A stretch of 64,000 nt of DNA from CAHJXF01 sp038254545 (GTDB taxonomy: Bacteria; Pseudomonadota; Gammaproteobacteria; Burkholderiales; Burkholderiaceae_D): positions 62,001 to 126,000 of the forward strand of contig JBBSGB010000005.1 in NCBI GenBank assembly GCA_038254545.1. The letters are read 5' to 3'. The position numbers and the translations under genes are program-made. How positions within the stretch are numbered: position 1 is the first letter of the stretch; each line of letters opens with the position of its first letter. This document shows, in pieces, positions 45,070 to 53,925 of the stretch. The notes below the pieces were generated by a model. That model was not told the origin of the DNA and did not search any database. It saw only the letters and a list, made by a program, of their open reading frames with translations.

Positions 45070-47844
45070 ATGGCAAGTAACAACGTCGCCCAATTCGCGC
45101 AGGAACTGAAGCTGCCCGCAAGCGTGCTTCTCGATCAGTTGCGCGCGGCCGGCGTGGCCAAGGAATCGCCTGAGGACGTCCTGTCGGAAACCGACAAGGC
45201 GCGCTTGCTCGACGCCCTTCGCCGCGCGCACGGCGCCGGCGATGCGCAGAAGAAGAAGATCACGCTGGTTCGCAAGCAGACCTCCGAGATCAAGCAGGCC
45301 GACGCTACCGGCAAGGCGCGGACCATTCAGGTCGAAGTGCGCAAGAAGCGCGTCTTCGTCAAGCGCGACGATGCGGTCGAGCCCGAGGTCGTCGCCACGC
45401 CAGCGCCTGCACCCGAGTTGATCGCGCCGGTGAGCATCATCGACGACAAGGAAAGACTGTTGCGCGAGGAAGAAGCGCAGCGCAGCGCCGCCTTTATCGC
45501 GCGCCAGGTTGCCGAAGCGCACGAGAAGCAGGAGCGCCTCGAATCCGAGCGCCTCGACGCAGAAGAGCGTGCGCGCGCCGAATCCGAAGAGCTCGCGCGT
45601 CGCAGCGCGTCGGCCACCGATCCGGCCGAAGCGGAGGCCGCGCGCGTGGCCGTAGCCGAAGCCGAACAGCGTGTCAAGGAAGAGGCCGATGTGCGTGACC
45701 GCGCACGGCGCGCCGTGGAAGCCGAAGTCGCGGGCATCAATCGCCTGATGACAGCGCCGGCCAAGCGGGTCGCGAAGGCGCCTGCACCGACGCCGATAGC
45801 TCCGGTCGTGGCGGCTGTGGTCGCCAAACCCGCGGCCGCGATTGCCGGGACCTTGCACAAGCCCGCCGCGCGGGCCGGTGCAACCACCGACAAGAAGGAC
45901 GACAAGAAGGACAAGAAGTCGGTCAAGTCGGCCGCGCTTTCATCGACCTGGCAGGACGACGCGGCCAAGAAACGCGCGATCAAGACGCGTGGCGATTCAT
46001 TCGGCGCCGGGTGGCGCGGCCCACGCGGTGGGGGTCGTCATCGTCACGCCGACGACCACGCGACGGCGAACTTCGCCGCACCCGCGGAGCCGATCGTCCG
46101 CGACGTGCATGTCCCCGAGACGATCACGGTGGCCGACCTCGCACACAAGATGGCGATCAAGGCATCCGAAGTCATCAAGCAGTTGATGAAGCTCGGCCAG
46201 ATGGTCACGATCAACCAGGTCCTCGACCAGGAGACCGCGATGATCGTGATCGAGGAAATGGGCCACAAGGCCACCGCCGCCAAGCTCGACGATCCGGAGA
46301 CGCTGTTCGCCGAAACCGGCGTGGGCGAAGTCGGTCCGTCGGAACCGCGCGCACCGGTCGTGACCGTGATGGGCCACGTGGATCACGGCAAGACCTCGCT
46401 GCTCGACAAGATCCGCACGACGCGCGTGGCGAGCGGCGAAGCCGGCGGCATCACGCAGCACATCGGCGCCTATCACGTCGAGACGCCGCGCGGGATGATC
46501 ACCTTCCTCGATACGCCGGGCCACGAAGCCTTCACGGCGATGCGTGCGCGCGGCGCCAAGGCGACCGACATCGTGGTCCTGGTGGTGGCCGCCGACGACG
46601 GCGTGATGCCGCAGACCAAGGAAGCGATCGCGCATGCGCGCGCGGCGAAGGTGCCGATCGTGGTGGCGATCAACAAGATTGACAAGCCCGGTGCGAACCT
46701 CGATCGCGTGCGCCAGGAACTGGTGGCCGAGCAGGTGGTGCCGGAAGAATACGGCGGTGATTCGCCCTTCATTCCGGTGTCGGCCAAGAGCGGCGAAGGC
46801 ATCGATGCGTTGCTCGAGCAGTTGCTGTTGCAAGCCGAAGTGCTGGAATTGCACGCCCCGATCGAAGCGCCCGCGCGCGGTCTCGTGATCGAAGCCAAGC
46901 TCGACAAGGGCAAGGGCCCGGTCGCGACCATCCTCGTGCAATCCGGAACGCTGAAGCGCGGCGACATCGTGCTGGCGGGCTCGTCGTTCGGTCGCGTGCG
47001 CGCGATGCTCGACGAAAACGGCAAGGTCGTCACGCAGGCGGGTCCGTCGATCCCGGTCGAGATTCAGGGCCTGACCGAAGTGCCGCAGGCCGGCGAAGAA
47101 GTCGCGGTGCTGGCCGACGAGCGCAAGGCACGCGAGATCGCGCTGTTCCGCCAGGGCAAGTTCCGCGACGTGAAGCTCGCGAGACAACAGGCGGCCAAGC
47201 TCGAGAACATGTTCGACCAGACCGGTGCGACGCAGTCGCTGGCGTTGATCGTCAAGGCCGACGTGCAGGGCTCGCAGGAGGCGCTGGTGCATGCGATGCA
47301 TCAGTTGTCGACCGACGAGGTGCGCGTCGCGATCGTTCACACGGCCGTGGGCGGCATTACCGAATCGGACATCAACCTCGCGGCCGCGTCGAAGGCGGTG
47401 GTTATCGGCTTCAACGTGCGTGCCGATGCGCAGGCGCGCAAGCTGGCCGAATCGAACGGCGTCGACATCCGCTACTACAACATCATTTACGACGCGGTCG
47501 ACGAAATCAAGGCGGCGATGGGCGGCATGCTCTCGCCCGAGAAGCGCGAAGAGCAGATCGGCCTGGTCGAGATTCGGCAGGTGTTCCGCATTCCGAAGGT
47601 CGGCGCGGTGGCGGGTTGCATGGTCACCGAAGGCGTGGTGCGTCGTGGCGCGATGGTTCGCCTGTTGCGTGAGAACGTCGTCACGTGGACCGGCGAACTC
47701 GATTCGTTGAAGCGCTTCAAGGACGACGTCAAGGAAGTGCGCGCCGGTTTCGAATGCGGCCTGTCGTTGAAGAACTTCGACGACATCAAGGAAGGCGATC
47801 AGCTCGAGATCTTCGAGGTGCAGGAAGTCGCGCGTACCTTGTAG
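45070..47844 (+). CDS. infB: Translation initiation factor IF-2
   Basis: 924 residues. The N-terminal IF2 domain (NVAQFAQELKLPASVLLDQLRAAGV) is followed by a long charged Ala/Glu/Arg/Lys coiled segment (about 80-330). The second IF2 N-domain (ETITVADLAHKMAIKASEVIKQLMKLG) precedes the G domain (VTVMGHVDHGKTSLLD, about 435; FLDTPGHEAF; AINKIDKPG) and domains II-IV. It places initiator tRNA on the 30S subunit. GAGGA lies six bases before ATG 45070. A strong hairpin follows the stop. Confidence 0.97.
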   Translation: MASNNVAQFAQELKLPASVLLDQLRAAGVAKESPEDVLSETDKARLLDALRRAHGAGDAQKKKITLVRKQTSEIKQADATGKARTIQVEVRKKRVFVKRDDAVEPEVVATPAPAPELIAPVSIIDDKERLLREEEAQRSAAFIARQVAEAHEKQERLESERLDAEERARAESEELARRSASATDPAEAEAARVAVAEAEQRVKEEADVRDRARRAVEAEVAGINRLMTAPAKRVAKAPAPTPIAPVVAAVVAKPAAAIAGTLHKPAARAGATTDKKDDKKDKKSVKSAALSSTWQDDAAKKRAIKTRGDSFGAGWRGPRGGGRHRHADDHATANFAAPAEPIVRDVHVPETITVADLAHKMAIKASEVIKQLMKLGQMVTINQVLDQETAMIVIEEMGHKATAAKLDDPETLFAETGVGEVGPSEPRAPVVTVMGHVDHGKTSLLDKIRTTRVASGEAGGITQHIGAYHVETPRGMITFLDTPGHEAFTAMRARGAKATDIVVLVVAADDGVMPQTKEAIAHARAAKVPIVVAINKIDKPGANLDRVRQELVAEQVVPEEYGGDSPFIPVSAKSGEGIDALLEQLLLQAEVLELHAPIEAPARGLVIEAKLDKGKGPVATILVQSGTLKRGDIVLAGSSFGRVRAMLDENGKVVTQAGPSIPVEIQGLTEVPQAGEEVAVLADERKAREIALFRQGKFRDVKLARQQAAKLENMFDQTGATQSLALIVKADVQGSQEALVHAMHQLSTDEVRVAIVHTAVGGITESDINLAAASKAVVIGFNVRADAQARKLAESNGVDIRYYNIIYDAVDEIKAAMGGMLSPEKREEQIGLVEIRQVFRIPKVGAVAGCMVTEGVVRRGAMVRLLRENVVTWTGELDSLKRFKDDVKEVRAGFECGLSLKNFDDIKEGDQLEIFEVQEVARTL

Positions 47845-47856
47845 CGCGCCCAGGCT

Positions 47857-47885
47857 GGGGATGACGCAGCATCTGCGTCGTCCCC
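47857..47885 (+). other. Strong stem-loop between infB and the glycosyltransferase gene
   Basis: GGGGATGACGCAG (47857-47869) pairs over 13 positions (one G-U) with CTGCGTCGTCCCC (47873-47885), with a three-base loop. There is no T-tract, so it is probably not an intrinsic terminator. It sits 12 bases after infB and 15 bases before the next start codon, where a ribosome site would be expected. Confidence 0.7.
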
Positions 47886-47900
47886 GTCGTCACATCCAGC

Positions 47901-49505
47901 ATGGCTCCTTCCATCGACTCGCGTGACGGGCGAGCCAGTCTCTGGCCGATCGTTTGCATCACTGCGCTCGCGACGGCGCTGCGGCTGTCCGTCATCGATC
48001 GCGATGCACTGTGGCTCGACGAGGGCTATTCGTGGTGGGACGCGCGTCAGTCGTTCGTGTCACTGTGGTCGTTGGTCCCGCAATGCGATCCGCATCCGCC
48101 GCTTTACTTCGCGCTGCTGCATGGATGGATCGCGCTGTTCGGCGACGGCACGATTGCAATCCGCGCGTTGTCGTCGGTGTTCGGCATAGCGACGGTCGTC
48201 GTGGTCTATCTCGCGGGGCGCGAACTCGATGCGGCGCGCGGCAGGTCGAATCACCTCATCGGCATCGGGAGTTTCGCCGCACTGCTGTTCGCGCTGACGC
48301 CTTTCCAGATCTATTTTTCGATCGAGGCGAGGCCCTACGCACTGCTGTGCTTCGGCGCGGCGCTGCTGACCTTGGGCGTCCTGAAGGTGGTCGGGTCGTG
48401 CGAAGTCATGGGCGCGAACGAACGCCCGGTGGGCGGTGCCCCGTTGGCGCGCTCTTGGTTCTCGCACCGCGTATCGGCGAGTGGCTGGTTGCTGATGGTC
48501 GCGGGCGGGGTGATTGTCGTGTGGACCAACAACACGGCAGTGCTGTTGCTCGGCGCGGTGAGTGTCGCATTCGTCGGCCTCTGGGTGTTCGATCGATCGA
48601 CGCGCAAGACGGTCGTCCCGGTGATCGCGGCGGGTGCGATCGTTGCGCTGCTGTGGGCGCCCGACCTGCCTTTGCTGTTGTCGCAGTTGCGCGAAGTCTC
48701 GGACGATTTCTGGATCCCCGCGACAAGCCTGCGAGGGCTGACGTTCGAGTTGCACTACCTGGTCGGGCTCGATTCGATGGCCGCGACGTGGTGGATGGTG
48801 CTGGCGTTGGTCGTCGGGATCGCGTTGATCGGGCGACGAGTGGGCTGGCGAGTCGCGATCGTCGTCGCCGCACTCGCCATCCTGCCAGTGGTATTCAACG
48901 TCGCGATCAGCGTCTTGTTCAAATCGATCCTGATCTCGCGCGCCCTGATCGTCGCCGCGCCTGCGATCGCGCTCGCGCTCGCAGCGCTGGTGGTGCTCGT
49001 CAGACCGCCAGCATTGCGTCCCGTCGCCGCGTTCTGCTTGCTGGCGCTGCATCTGGTTGCAGTACTCGCGTTCCTGCGCGCAGACCACGTGAAGGAGCCG
49101 TGGAAGATGATCGCCTCACAGCTCGCGAGCATGGCTCCTGATGACATCGTCCTGGTGGTCCCGAACGAGATCGCCTTGCCGCTCGCGCACGAGGCGCAAG
49201 TCGAGAAGTTGAAGCTTCGCGTGCGCGGCATCCCGGCTGATTTTCCCGCCACGGGCATGCGGGTTCGCTATCCGTCAGGCAAGTGCGCCCCGTCGGTAGT
49301 CGGCCAGAATCTCGCTCCGCTGATGGCCAGCTTGCGCAGCGAGTCGGCGGTGGTCCTTTTGACCCGGCGCAACAACACCTATGATCCCGATGAGGCGATC
49401 GCAGGCGCGTTGCGTGGTGCAGGGTTCCGATTGCAGCACGACGATGTTTTTCAGCCCGGCGATCTGCGCGTGATGCGCTTCTCCCGAGCCCCATCAACCG
49501 AGTGA
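47901..49505 (+). CDS. Multi-pass membrane glycosyltransferase (GT39/ArnT-like)
   Basis: 534 residues with about ten hydrophobic helices. The first periplasmic loop carries the acidic signature LWLDEGYSWWD followed by DPHPPLYFALLHGWIALFG, typical of polyprenyl-phosphate-sugar-dependent GT39/GT83 enzymes (protein mannosyltransferase, ArnT, and relatives). Acceptor and donor are unknown. It lies inside the otherwise conserved infB-rbfA interval, on the same strand. No Shine-Dalgarno precedes ATG 47901. The last 130 residues form a soluble domain (MIASQLASMAPDDIVLVVPNE...). Confidence 0.87.
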   Translation: MAPSIDSRDGRASLWPIVCITALATALRLSVIDRDALWLDEGYSWWDARQSFVSLWSLVPQCDPHPPLYFALLHGWIALFGDGTIAIRALSSVFGIATVVVVYLAGRELDAARGRSNHLIGIGSFAALLFALTPFQIYFSIEARPYALLCFGAALLTLGVLKVVGSCEVMGANERPVGGAPLARSWFSHRVSASGWLLMVAGGVIVVWTNNTAVLLLGAVSVAFVGLWVFDRSTRKTVVPVIAAGAIVALLWAPDLPLLLSQLREVSDDFWIPATSLRGLTFELHYLVGLDSMAATWWMVLALVVGIALIGRRVGWRVAIVVAALAILPVVFNVAISVLFKSILISRALIVAAPAIALALAALVVLVRPPALRPVAAFCLLALHLVAVLAFLRADHVKEPWKMIASQLASMAPDDIVLVVPNEIALPLAHEAQVEKLKLRVRGIPADFPATGMRVRYPSGKCAPSVVGQNLAPLMASLRSESAVVLLTRRNNTYDPDEAIAGALRGAGFRLQHDDVFQPGDLRVMRFSRAPSTE

Positions 49506-49525
49506 GTCCGCCGAGTGAGTCCGAC

Positions 49526-49897
49526 ATGAGCAGCAAACATTCGAAGGCGATTCCCAATCGCAACCTGCGCATCGCCTCGCAGATCGCGCGCGACCTCGCC
49601 GAGTTGATTCCGCGTGAAGTGCGCGATCCGCGCGCGCTGCTGATCACGATCACCGACGTCGAGCTGACCCCCGATTACGCGCACGCGAAAGTCTTTTTCA
49701 CGACCCTGCGCGACGATGCCGAGGGCGCGCGCGAGGCACTGCAGGACAAGGCGGGCTGGCTGCACAGTCTGTTGTTCAAGAGGCTGCAGATACATACCGT
49801 GCCGATGCTGCATTTCGTGCACGACACCTCGGTCAAGACGGGCGCGGAGCTTTCGCAATTGATCGACGCCGCGAACGCTAAGCGCGCGGTCGACTGA
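49526..49897 (+). CDS. rbfA: Ribosome-binding factor A
   Basis: 123 residues, with the KH-like RbfA fold: RNLRIASQIARDLAELIPREVRDPRALLITITDVELTPDYAHAKVFF and the C-terminal LHFVHDTSVKTGAELSQLID. It acts in 16S 5'-end maturation and cold adaptation. ATG 49526 is chosen; GTG 49502 overlaps the preceding stop and would add eight residues. The stop overlaps the truB start (TGATG). Confidence 0.95.
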   Translation: MSSKHSKAIPNRNLRIASQIARDLAELIPREVRDPRALLITITDVELTPDYAHAKVFFTTLRDDAEGAREALQDKAGWLHSLLFKRLQIHTVPMLHFVHDTSVKTGAELSQLIDAANAKRAVD

Positions 49898-50931
49898 TGG
49901 GCGAGGGGGAGTCAACCCGTGAGCCGCCGCGTGAAGGGATACGCGGGATACGCGCGCGTAAGCAGCCGCGTGTGCCTCAACCACATATCGCGTGGCGCGC
50001 CGTGCATGGAGTGCTGTTGATCGACAAGCCCACGGGGATCACATCGACGGCCACGCTCGCGCGGGTTCGGCGTGCGCTGTGCGCGCAAAAGGGCGGCCAT
50101 ACCGGGACGCTCGATCCGATGGCGACGGGCCTCTTGCCGCTGTGCTTCGGCGAAGCGACCAAGTTCGCCTCCGACCTGCTCGACGCAGACAAGTCCTATG
50201 AAGCGACGATCCGCCTCGGGGTCGTGACCGATACCGGCGATGCGGACGGTAGGGTGCTGGAAGAACGCACGGTCGAAGTGACTCGCGCAGCGGTCGATCG
50301 CGCGCTCGCACGCTTTCGCGGACCGATCGCGCAGGTGCCGCCGATGCATTCGGCCTTGAAGCGTGACGGCAGGCCGCTCTACGAATACGCGCGGCAGGGC
50401 GTCACGGTCGAGCGCGCGGCGCGGCCGGTCACGATCCATCGACTCGAGGTGGTTGCGTTCGAAGGCACGTCATTAAGCATCGCAGTCGATTGCTCCAAGG
50501 GCACCTACATCCGTACCCTCGCAGAGGAGATCGGCGAAGCGCTCGGATGCGGTGGACATCTGGTTGCCCTGCGGCGCGTGCGAGCCGGATCGATGCATGT
50601 GGATGGCGCCATCGCGCTCGATGCCTTCGAGGCGCGTGCTACCGGCGAGCGCGATGCGATGCTGCTGCCGATCGATGCGCTGATCGCCAACCTGCCCGCG
50701 ATCGAGCTCGACGCCGCACAGGCGCGGCGTTTCACCGAGGGTCAGCGTCTCGCGTGGCCCGATGCTTCGTACCAGGGTCGCGTGCGGGTCTATCGCGCGG
50801 CCAACACGACGACGCGCAAACCCGGCTCTCTGTTGGGAACGGCGCTGGTGGGCTTCGATGAACGCCTCGCACCGGTGCGGCTCGTCGCGCAATCCCCACA
50901 GCGTTCGCTCGAATCGCCGCCGCCGTCATAG
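49897..50931 (+). CDS. truB: tRNA pseudouridine(55) synthase TruB
   Basis: 344 residues. The catalytic Asp lies in GGHTGTLDPMATGLLPLCFGEATK (about residue 73). Further family motifs are HGVLLIDKPTGITS, PPMHSALKRDGRPLYEYAR and CSKGTYIRTLAEEIG. It makes pseudouridine 55 in tRNA T-loops. A basic N-terminal extension of about 35 residues precedes the usual start of the domain. ATG 49897 overlaps the rbfA stop by one base. Last gene of the rimP operon. Confidence 0.96.
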   Translation: MGEGESTREPPREGIRGIRARKQPRVPQPHIAWRAVHGVLLIDKPTGITSTATLARVRRALCAQKGGHTGTLDPMATGLLPLCFGEATKFASDLLDADKSYEATIRLGVVTDTGDADGRVLEERTVEVTRAAVDRALARFRGPIAQVPPMHSALKRDGRPLYEYARQGVTVERAARPVTIHRLEVVAFEGTSLSIAVDCSKGTYIRTLAEEIGEALGCGGHLVALRRVRAGSMHVDGAIALDAFEARATGERDAMLLPIDALIANLPAIELDAAQARRFTEGQRLAWPDASYQGRVRVYRAANTTTRKPGSLLGTALVGFDERLAPVRLVAQSPQRSLESPPPS

Positions 50932-50978
50932 TTGCGGCAGCGTCGAGGCGCATAAGTCGGGCTCGAAAGCATTGCGAC

Positions 50979-50987
50979 TGCTATAAT
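50979..50987 (+). promoter_or_regulatory. Extended -10 promoter for typA
   Basis: TGCTATAAT: a perfect -10 hexamer (50982-50987) with the TG extension, 91 bases before the typA start. No good -35 is present, as expected for the extended -10 class. Confidence 0.6.
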
Positions 50988-51078
50988 CTCCGGTTGCCCG
51001 AGAGGTAAGTCCGACGCGGATCACGCGTGCGGGGTTTGCCGCCTGCAGCCCTTACATCCTTGAATTTGCGAGCCCGTC

Positions 51079-52989
51079 ATGCGCGGCACCGATAAGACCC
51101 GTTCCCTTCGTAATATCGCCATCATCGCGCACGTCGATCATGGCAAGACCACGCTGGTCGATCAGTTGCTGCGCCAATCCGGCACGTTTCGCGAAAACCA
51201 GTACATCGCCGAGCGCGTGATGGACTCGAACGATCTCGAAAAGGAACGCGGCATCACGATCCTCGCGAAGAATTGCGCGGTCGAATACGAAGGCACGCAC
51301 ATCAACATTGTCGACACGCCGGGTCACGCCGACTTCGGTGGCGAGGTCGAGCGCGTGTTGTCGATGGTCGACGGCGTGTTGCTGCTGGTGGATGCGGTCG
51401 AAGGCCCGATGCCGCAGACGCGCTTCGTCACCCGCAAGGCGCTCGCGCAAGGCTTGAAGCCGATCGTGGTCGTCAACAAGATCGATCGTCCGGGTGCGCG
51501 CCCCGACTTTGTCATCAACGCGACATTCGACCTGTTCGACAAGCTCGGCGCGACCGAAGATCAGCTCGATTTCCCGGTGGTCTATGCATCGGCGCTGAAT
51601 GGCTACGCATTCACCGACATGAAGGACATGCCGACCTCGGCGCCGAACGTCAACGCACCCGTGCATCAGGGTGAAGCGATCGAACACGCCGAAGGCGGCG
51701 ACGCCGGTCGCAACATGCGTCCTCTGTTCGACGCGATCCTCGCGCACGTGCCGGTGCGCGACGACAACTCCGATGGACCCTTGCAATTGCAGATCTCGTC
51801 GCTCGATTATTCGAGCTATGTCGGCAAGATCGGCATCGGCCGCATCAGCCGCGGCCGCGTCAGGCCGCTGCAGGATGTGGTCGTGATGAACGGCCCGGGC
51901 TCCGCGCCGATCAAGGCGCGCATCAACCAGGTGCTGACCTTTCATGGCCTCGATCGCACCATCACCGATGAAGCGGTGGCCGGCGATATCGTGTTGATCA
52001 ACGGCATCGACGAACTGGGCATCGGCTGCACCGTGTGCGAGCCCGATGCACCCGATGCCTTGCCGCTGCTGCGTGTCGACGAGCCGACCCTGACGATGAA
52101 TTTCTGCGTCAATACCTCGCCGTTGGCGGGTCGCGAAGGCAAGTTCATCACCAGCCGGCAGATCCGCGAGCGCCTGCAGCGCGAACTCAAGGCCAACGTC
52201 GCGCTGCGCGTTGCCGACACCGGCGACGAGACCATCTTCGAAGTGTCGGGCCGCGGTGAATTGCACCTGACGATCCTGGTCGAAACCATGCGGCGCGAAG
52301 GATTCGAGCTGGCCGTGTCGCGTCCGCGCGTGGTGCTCAAGGACGTCGACGGCGTCAAGCACGAGCCCTTCGAGTTGTTGACCGTCGATGTCGAGGAAGC
52401 CAATCAGGGCGCGGTCATGGAAGAGCTCGGACGTCGCCGCGGCGACCTGACCGACATGCAGTCCGACGCCAAGGGTCGCGTGCGGCTCGAGTACCGCGTT
52501 CCCGCGCGCGGCCTGATCGGCTTCCAGTCCGAGTTCATGACGCTCACGCGCGGCACGGGCTTGATGAGCCATATCTTCGACGACTACGCGCCGATCAAGG
52601 GCGGCGAGATGGCCGAGCGCCGCAACGGCGTATTGATCAGTCAGGACGATGGCGAGGCGGTGGCCTACGCGTTGTGGAAGCTGCAGGATCGCGGCCGCAT
52701 GTTCACGGTGCCGGGTGATCCCGTCTATGAAGGCATGATCATCGGCATTCATTCACGCGACAACGACCTGGTCGTCAACCCGATCAAGGGCAAACAGTTG
52801 ACCAACGTCCGGTCTTCCGGAACCGACGAAGCGGTACGCCTCATACCGCCGGTTCAGATGACGCTGGAATACGCCGTCGAATTCATCGCCGACGACGAAC
52901 TCGTCGAGATCACGCCGCAGAGCATTCGCCTGCGCAAGCGTTATCTCAAGGAGCATGAGCGCAAGAAGGCCATGCGCGAAGCCGCGTAG
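51079..52989 (+). CDS. typA: Ribosome-associated translational GTPase TypA/BipA
   Basis: 636 residues with GTPase motifs IIAHVDHGKTTLVDQLL (G1), ERGITILAKN (G2), VDTPGHADFGGEV (G3) and VVNKIDRPGAR (G4). EF-G-like domains and the TypA-specific C-terminal domain follow (MFTVPGDPVYEGMIIGIHSRDNDL, NVRSSGTDEAVRL). It assists ribosome assembly and stress-related translation. Slightly long because of an insertion around residues 200-220 (EHAEGGDAGRNM). Single gene with its own promoter. Confidence 0.97.
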   Translation: MRGTDKTRSLRNIAIIAHVDHGKTTLVDQLLRQSGTFRENQYIAERVMDSNDLEKERGITILAKNCAVEYEGTHINIVDTPGHADFGGEVERVLSMVDGVLLLVDAVEGPMPQTRFVTRKALAQGLKPIVVVNKIDRPGARPDFVINATFDLFDKLGATEDQLDFPVVYASALNGYAFTDMKDMPTSAPNVNAPVHQGEAIEHAEGGDAGRNMRPLFDAILAHVPVRDDNSDGPLQLQISSLDYSSYVGKIGIGRISRGRVRPLQDVVVMNGPGSAPIKARINQVLTFHGLDRTITDEAVAGDIVLINGIDELGIGCTVCEPDAPDALPLLRVDEPTLTMNFCVNTSPLAGREGKFITSRQIRERLQRELKANVALRVADTGDETIFEVSGRGELHLTILVETMRREGFELAVSRPRVVLKDVDGVKHEPFELLTVDVEEANQGAVMEELGRRRGDLTDMQSDAKGRVRLEYRVPARGLIGFQSEFMTLTRGTGLMSHIFDDYAPIKGGEMAERRNGVLISQDDGEAVAYALWKLQDRGRMFTVPGDPVYEGMIIGIHSRDNDLVVNPIKGKQLTNVRSSGTDEAVRLIPPVQMTLEYAVEFIADDELVEITPQSIRLRKRYLKEHERKKAMREAA

Positions 52990-53083
52990 TCCTGAACAAG
53001 TCGGACGCCCGTTCGACGTATTTCTGAAATCCTGGCGCGGCCTTGTGCGCGCTGGATTCAACTTCCGCCGCTCTTGCAGGCGC

Positions 53084-53290
53084 CTATAGCGCGCGGCTTC
53101 GCCTGTTCTTTGCGCGACGCTGATAGGCGGCCGACGCGATGAACGCGAGCGCGGCGACGATCGCCCAGACCATGATGGAATCCGCGCTGCGTGCAAGTGC
53201 GGCGTACGCGACGCCGGCGAGCGCGTAGAGTCCGAAGAGGAACAGCACCGCGCTGACGACGTGGATGCGGGTTTTTTCGAAGCTGACCAT
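53084..53290 (-). CDS. Small two-helix membrane protein
   Basis: 68 residues with two predicted transmembrane helices (about 10-32, VVSAVLFLFGLYALAGVAYAALA, and 38-56, IMVWAIVAALAFIASAAYQ) and a basic C-terminal tail (RRAKNRRSRAL). No family is recognised. It is convergent with typA and divergent from the DUF4864 gene. The ribosome site is weak, but the amphipathic layout supports a real gene. Confidence 0.6.
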   Translation of the reverse strand: MVSFEKTRIHVVSAVLFLFGLYALAGVAYAALARSADSIMVWAIVAALAFIASAAYQRRAKNRRSRAL

Positions 53291-53384
53291 GATGTGGCTG
53301 CGCGCTGTCGTTACGTGCAGCGCAAGCGTTGGAGCCGCGCATTATCGCGCGGCCGGGGGGACGCTCGCCGTCCGACCGGATTCT

Positions 53385-53413
53385 TTGGAAATTATCCATT
53401 CGCGGAGTAAACT
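53385..53413 (+). promoter_or_regulatory. Possible promoter of the DUF4864 gene
   Basis: TTGGAA (53385-53390), 17 bases, TAAACT (53408-53413). The -10 ends six bases before ATG 53420, so the transcript could be leaderless. Confidence 0.4.
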
Positions 53414-53419
53414 GAACAA

Positions 53420-53923
53420 ATGTTCACTATTCGATTCGTCTCGCAAAGGTCGCTCGCCAGCGGACTCGCGTTGGCCATCGGGCTGTTCGCGGCAGCAGGT
53501 ACGGCGCGCGAAGCAACTCCGTCATCGGGGGTCGCGAACAGGAACAGCAGCGCAGCCAATGCGGCCGTCAACGCCACCGACCGCCGGGCGATCGAGAAGG
53601 TGATACGCGAACAACTCGAAGCCTTCGGGCGCGACGATGCGAGGCGCGCGTTCGCATATGCCAGCACGGACATCCAACACATGTTTCGCACCGCCGACGA
53701 CTTCATGCGCATGGTGCAGGACCACTATCAACCGGTCTATCGAGCGGGGTCGGTTCGTTTCATCCGCCTGGACGCGGTCGAGGGGCAATGGGTGCAGACG
53801 GTGCAACTGGTCGATGAAGAAGGGCACGTGTGGCGCGCGCTCTTCACGATGAAGCGCCAGGCCGACAAGGCGTGGAGGGTCGGCGGCTGCCAGCTCGTCT
53901 CCACGAATGCGGTCACGACTTGA
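53420..53923 (+). CDS. Exported DUF4864-family protein
   Basis: 167 residues. The N-terminal signal (RSLASGLALAIGLFAAAGTA) is followed by a short Ser/Asn linker and a domain with IEKVIREQLEAFGRDDARRAFAYAS, FMRMVQDHYQPVYR, and WVQTVQLVDEEGHVWRALFTMKRQ, the pattern of DUF4864 (an NTF2-like/cystatin-like fold). Function is unknown. No clear ribosome site precedes the ATG. The radical SAM gene starts three bases after the stop. Confidence 0.83.
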   Translation: MFTIRFVSQRSLASGLALAIGLFAAAGTAREATPSSGVANRNSSAANAAVNATDRRAIEKVIREQLEAFGRDDARRAFAYASTDIQHMFRTADDFMRMVQDHYQPVYRAGSVRFIRLDAVEGQWVQTVQLVDEEGHVWRALFTMKRQADKAWRVGGCQLVSTNAVTT

Positions 53924-53925
53924 CG

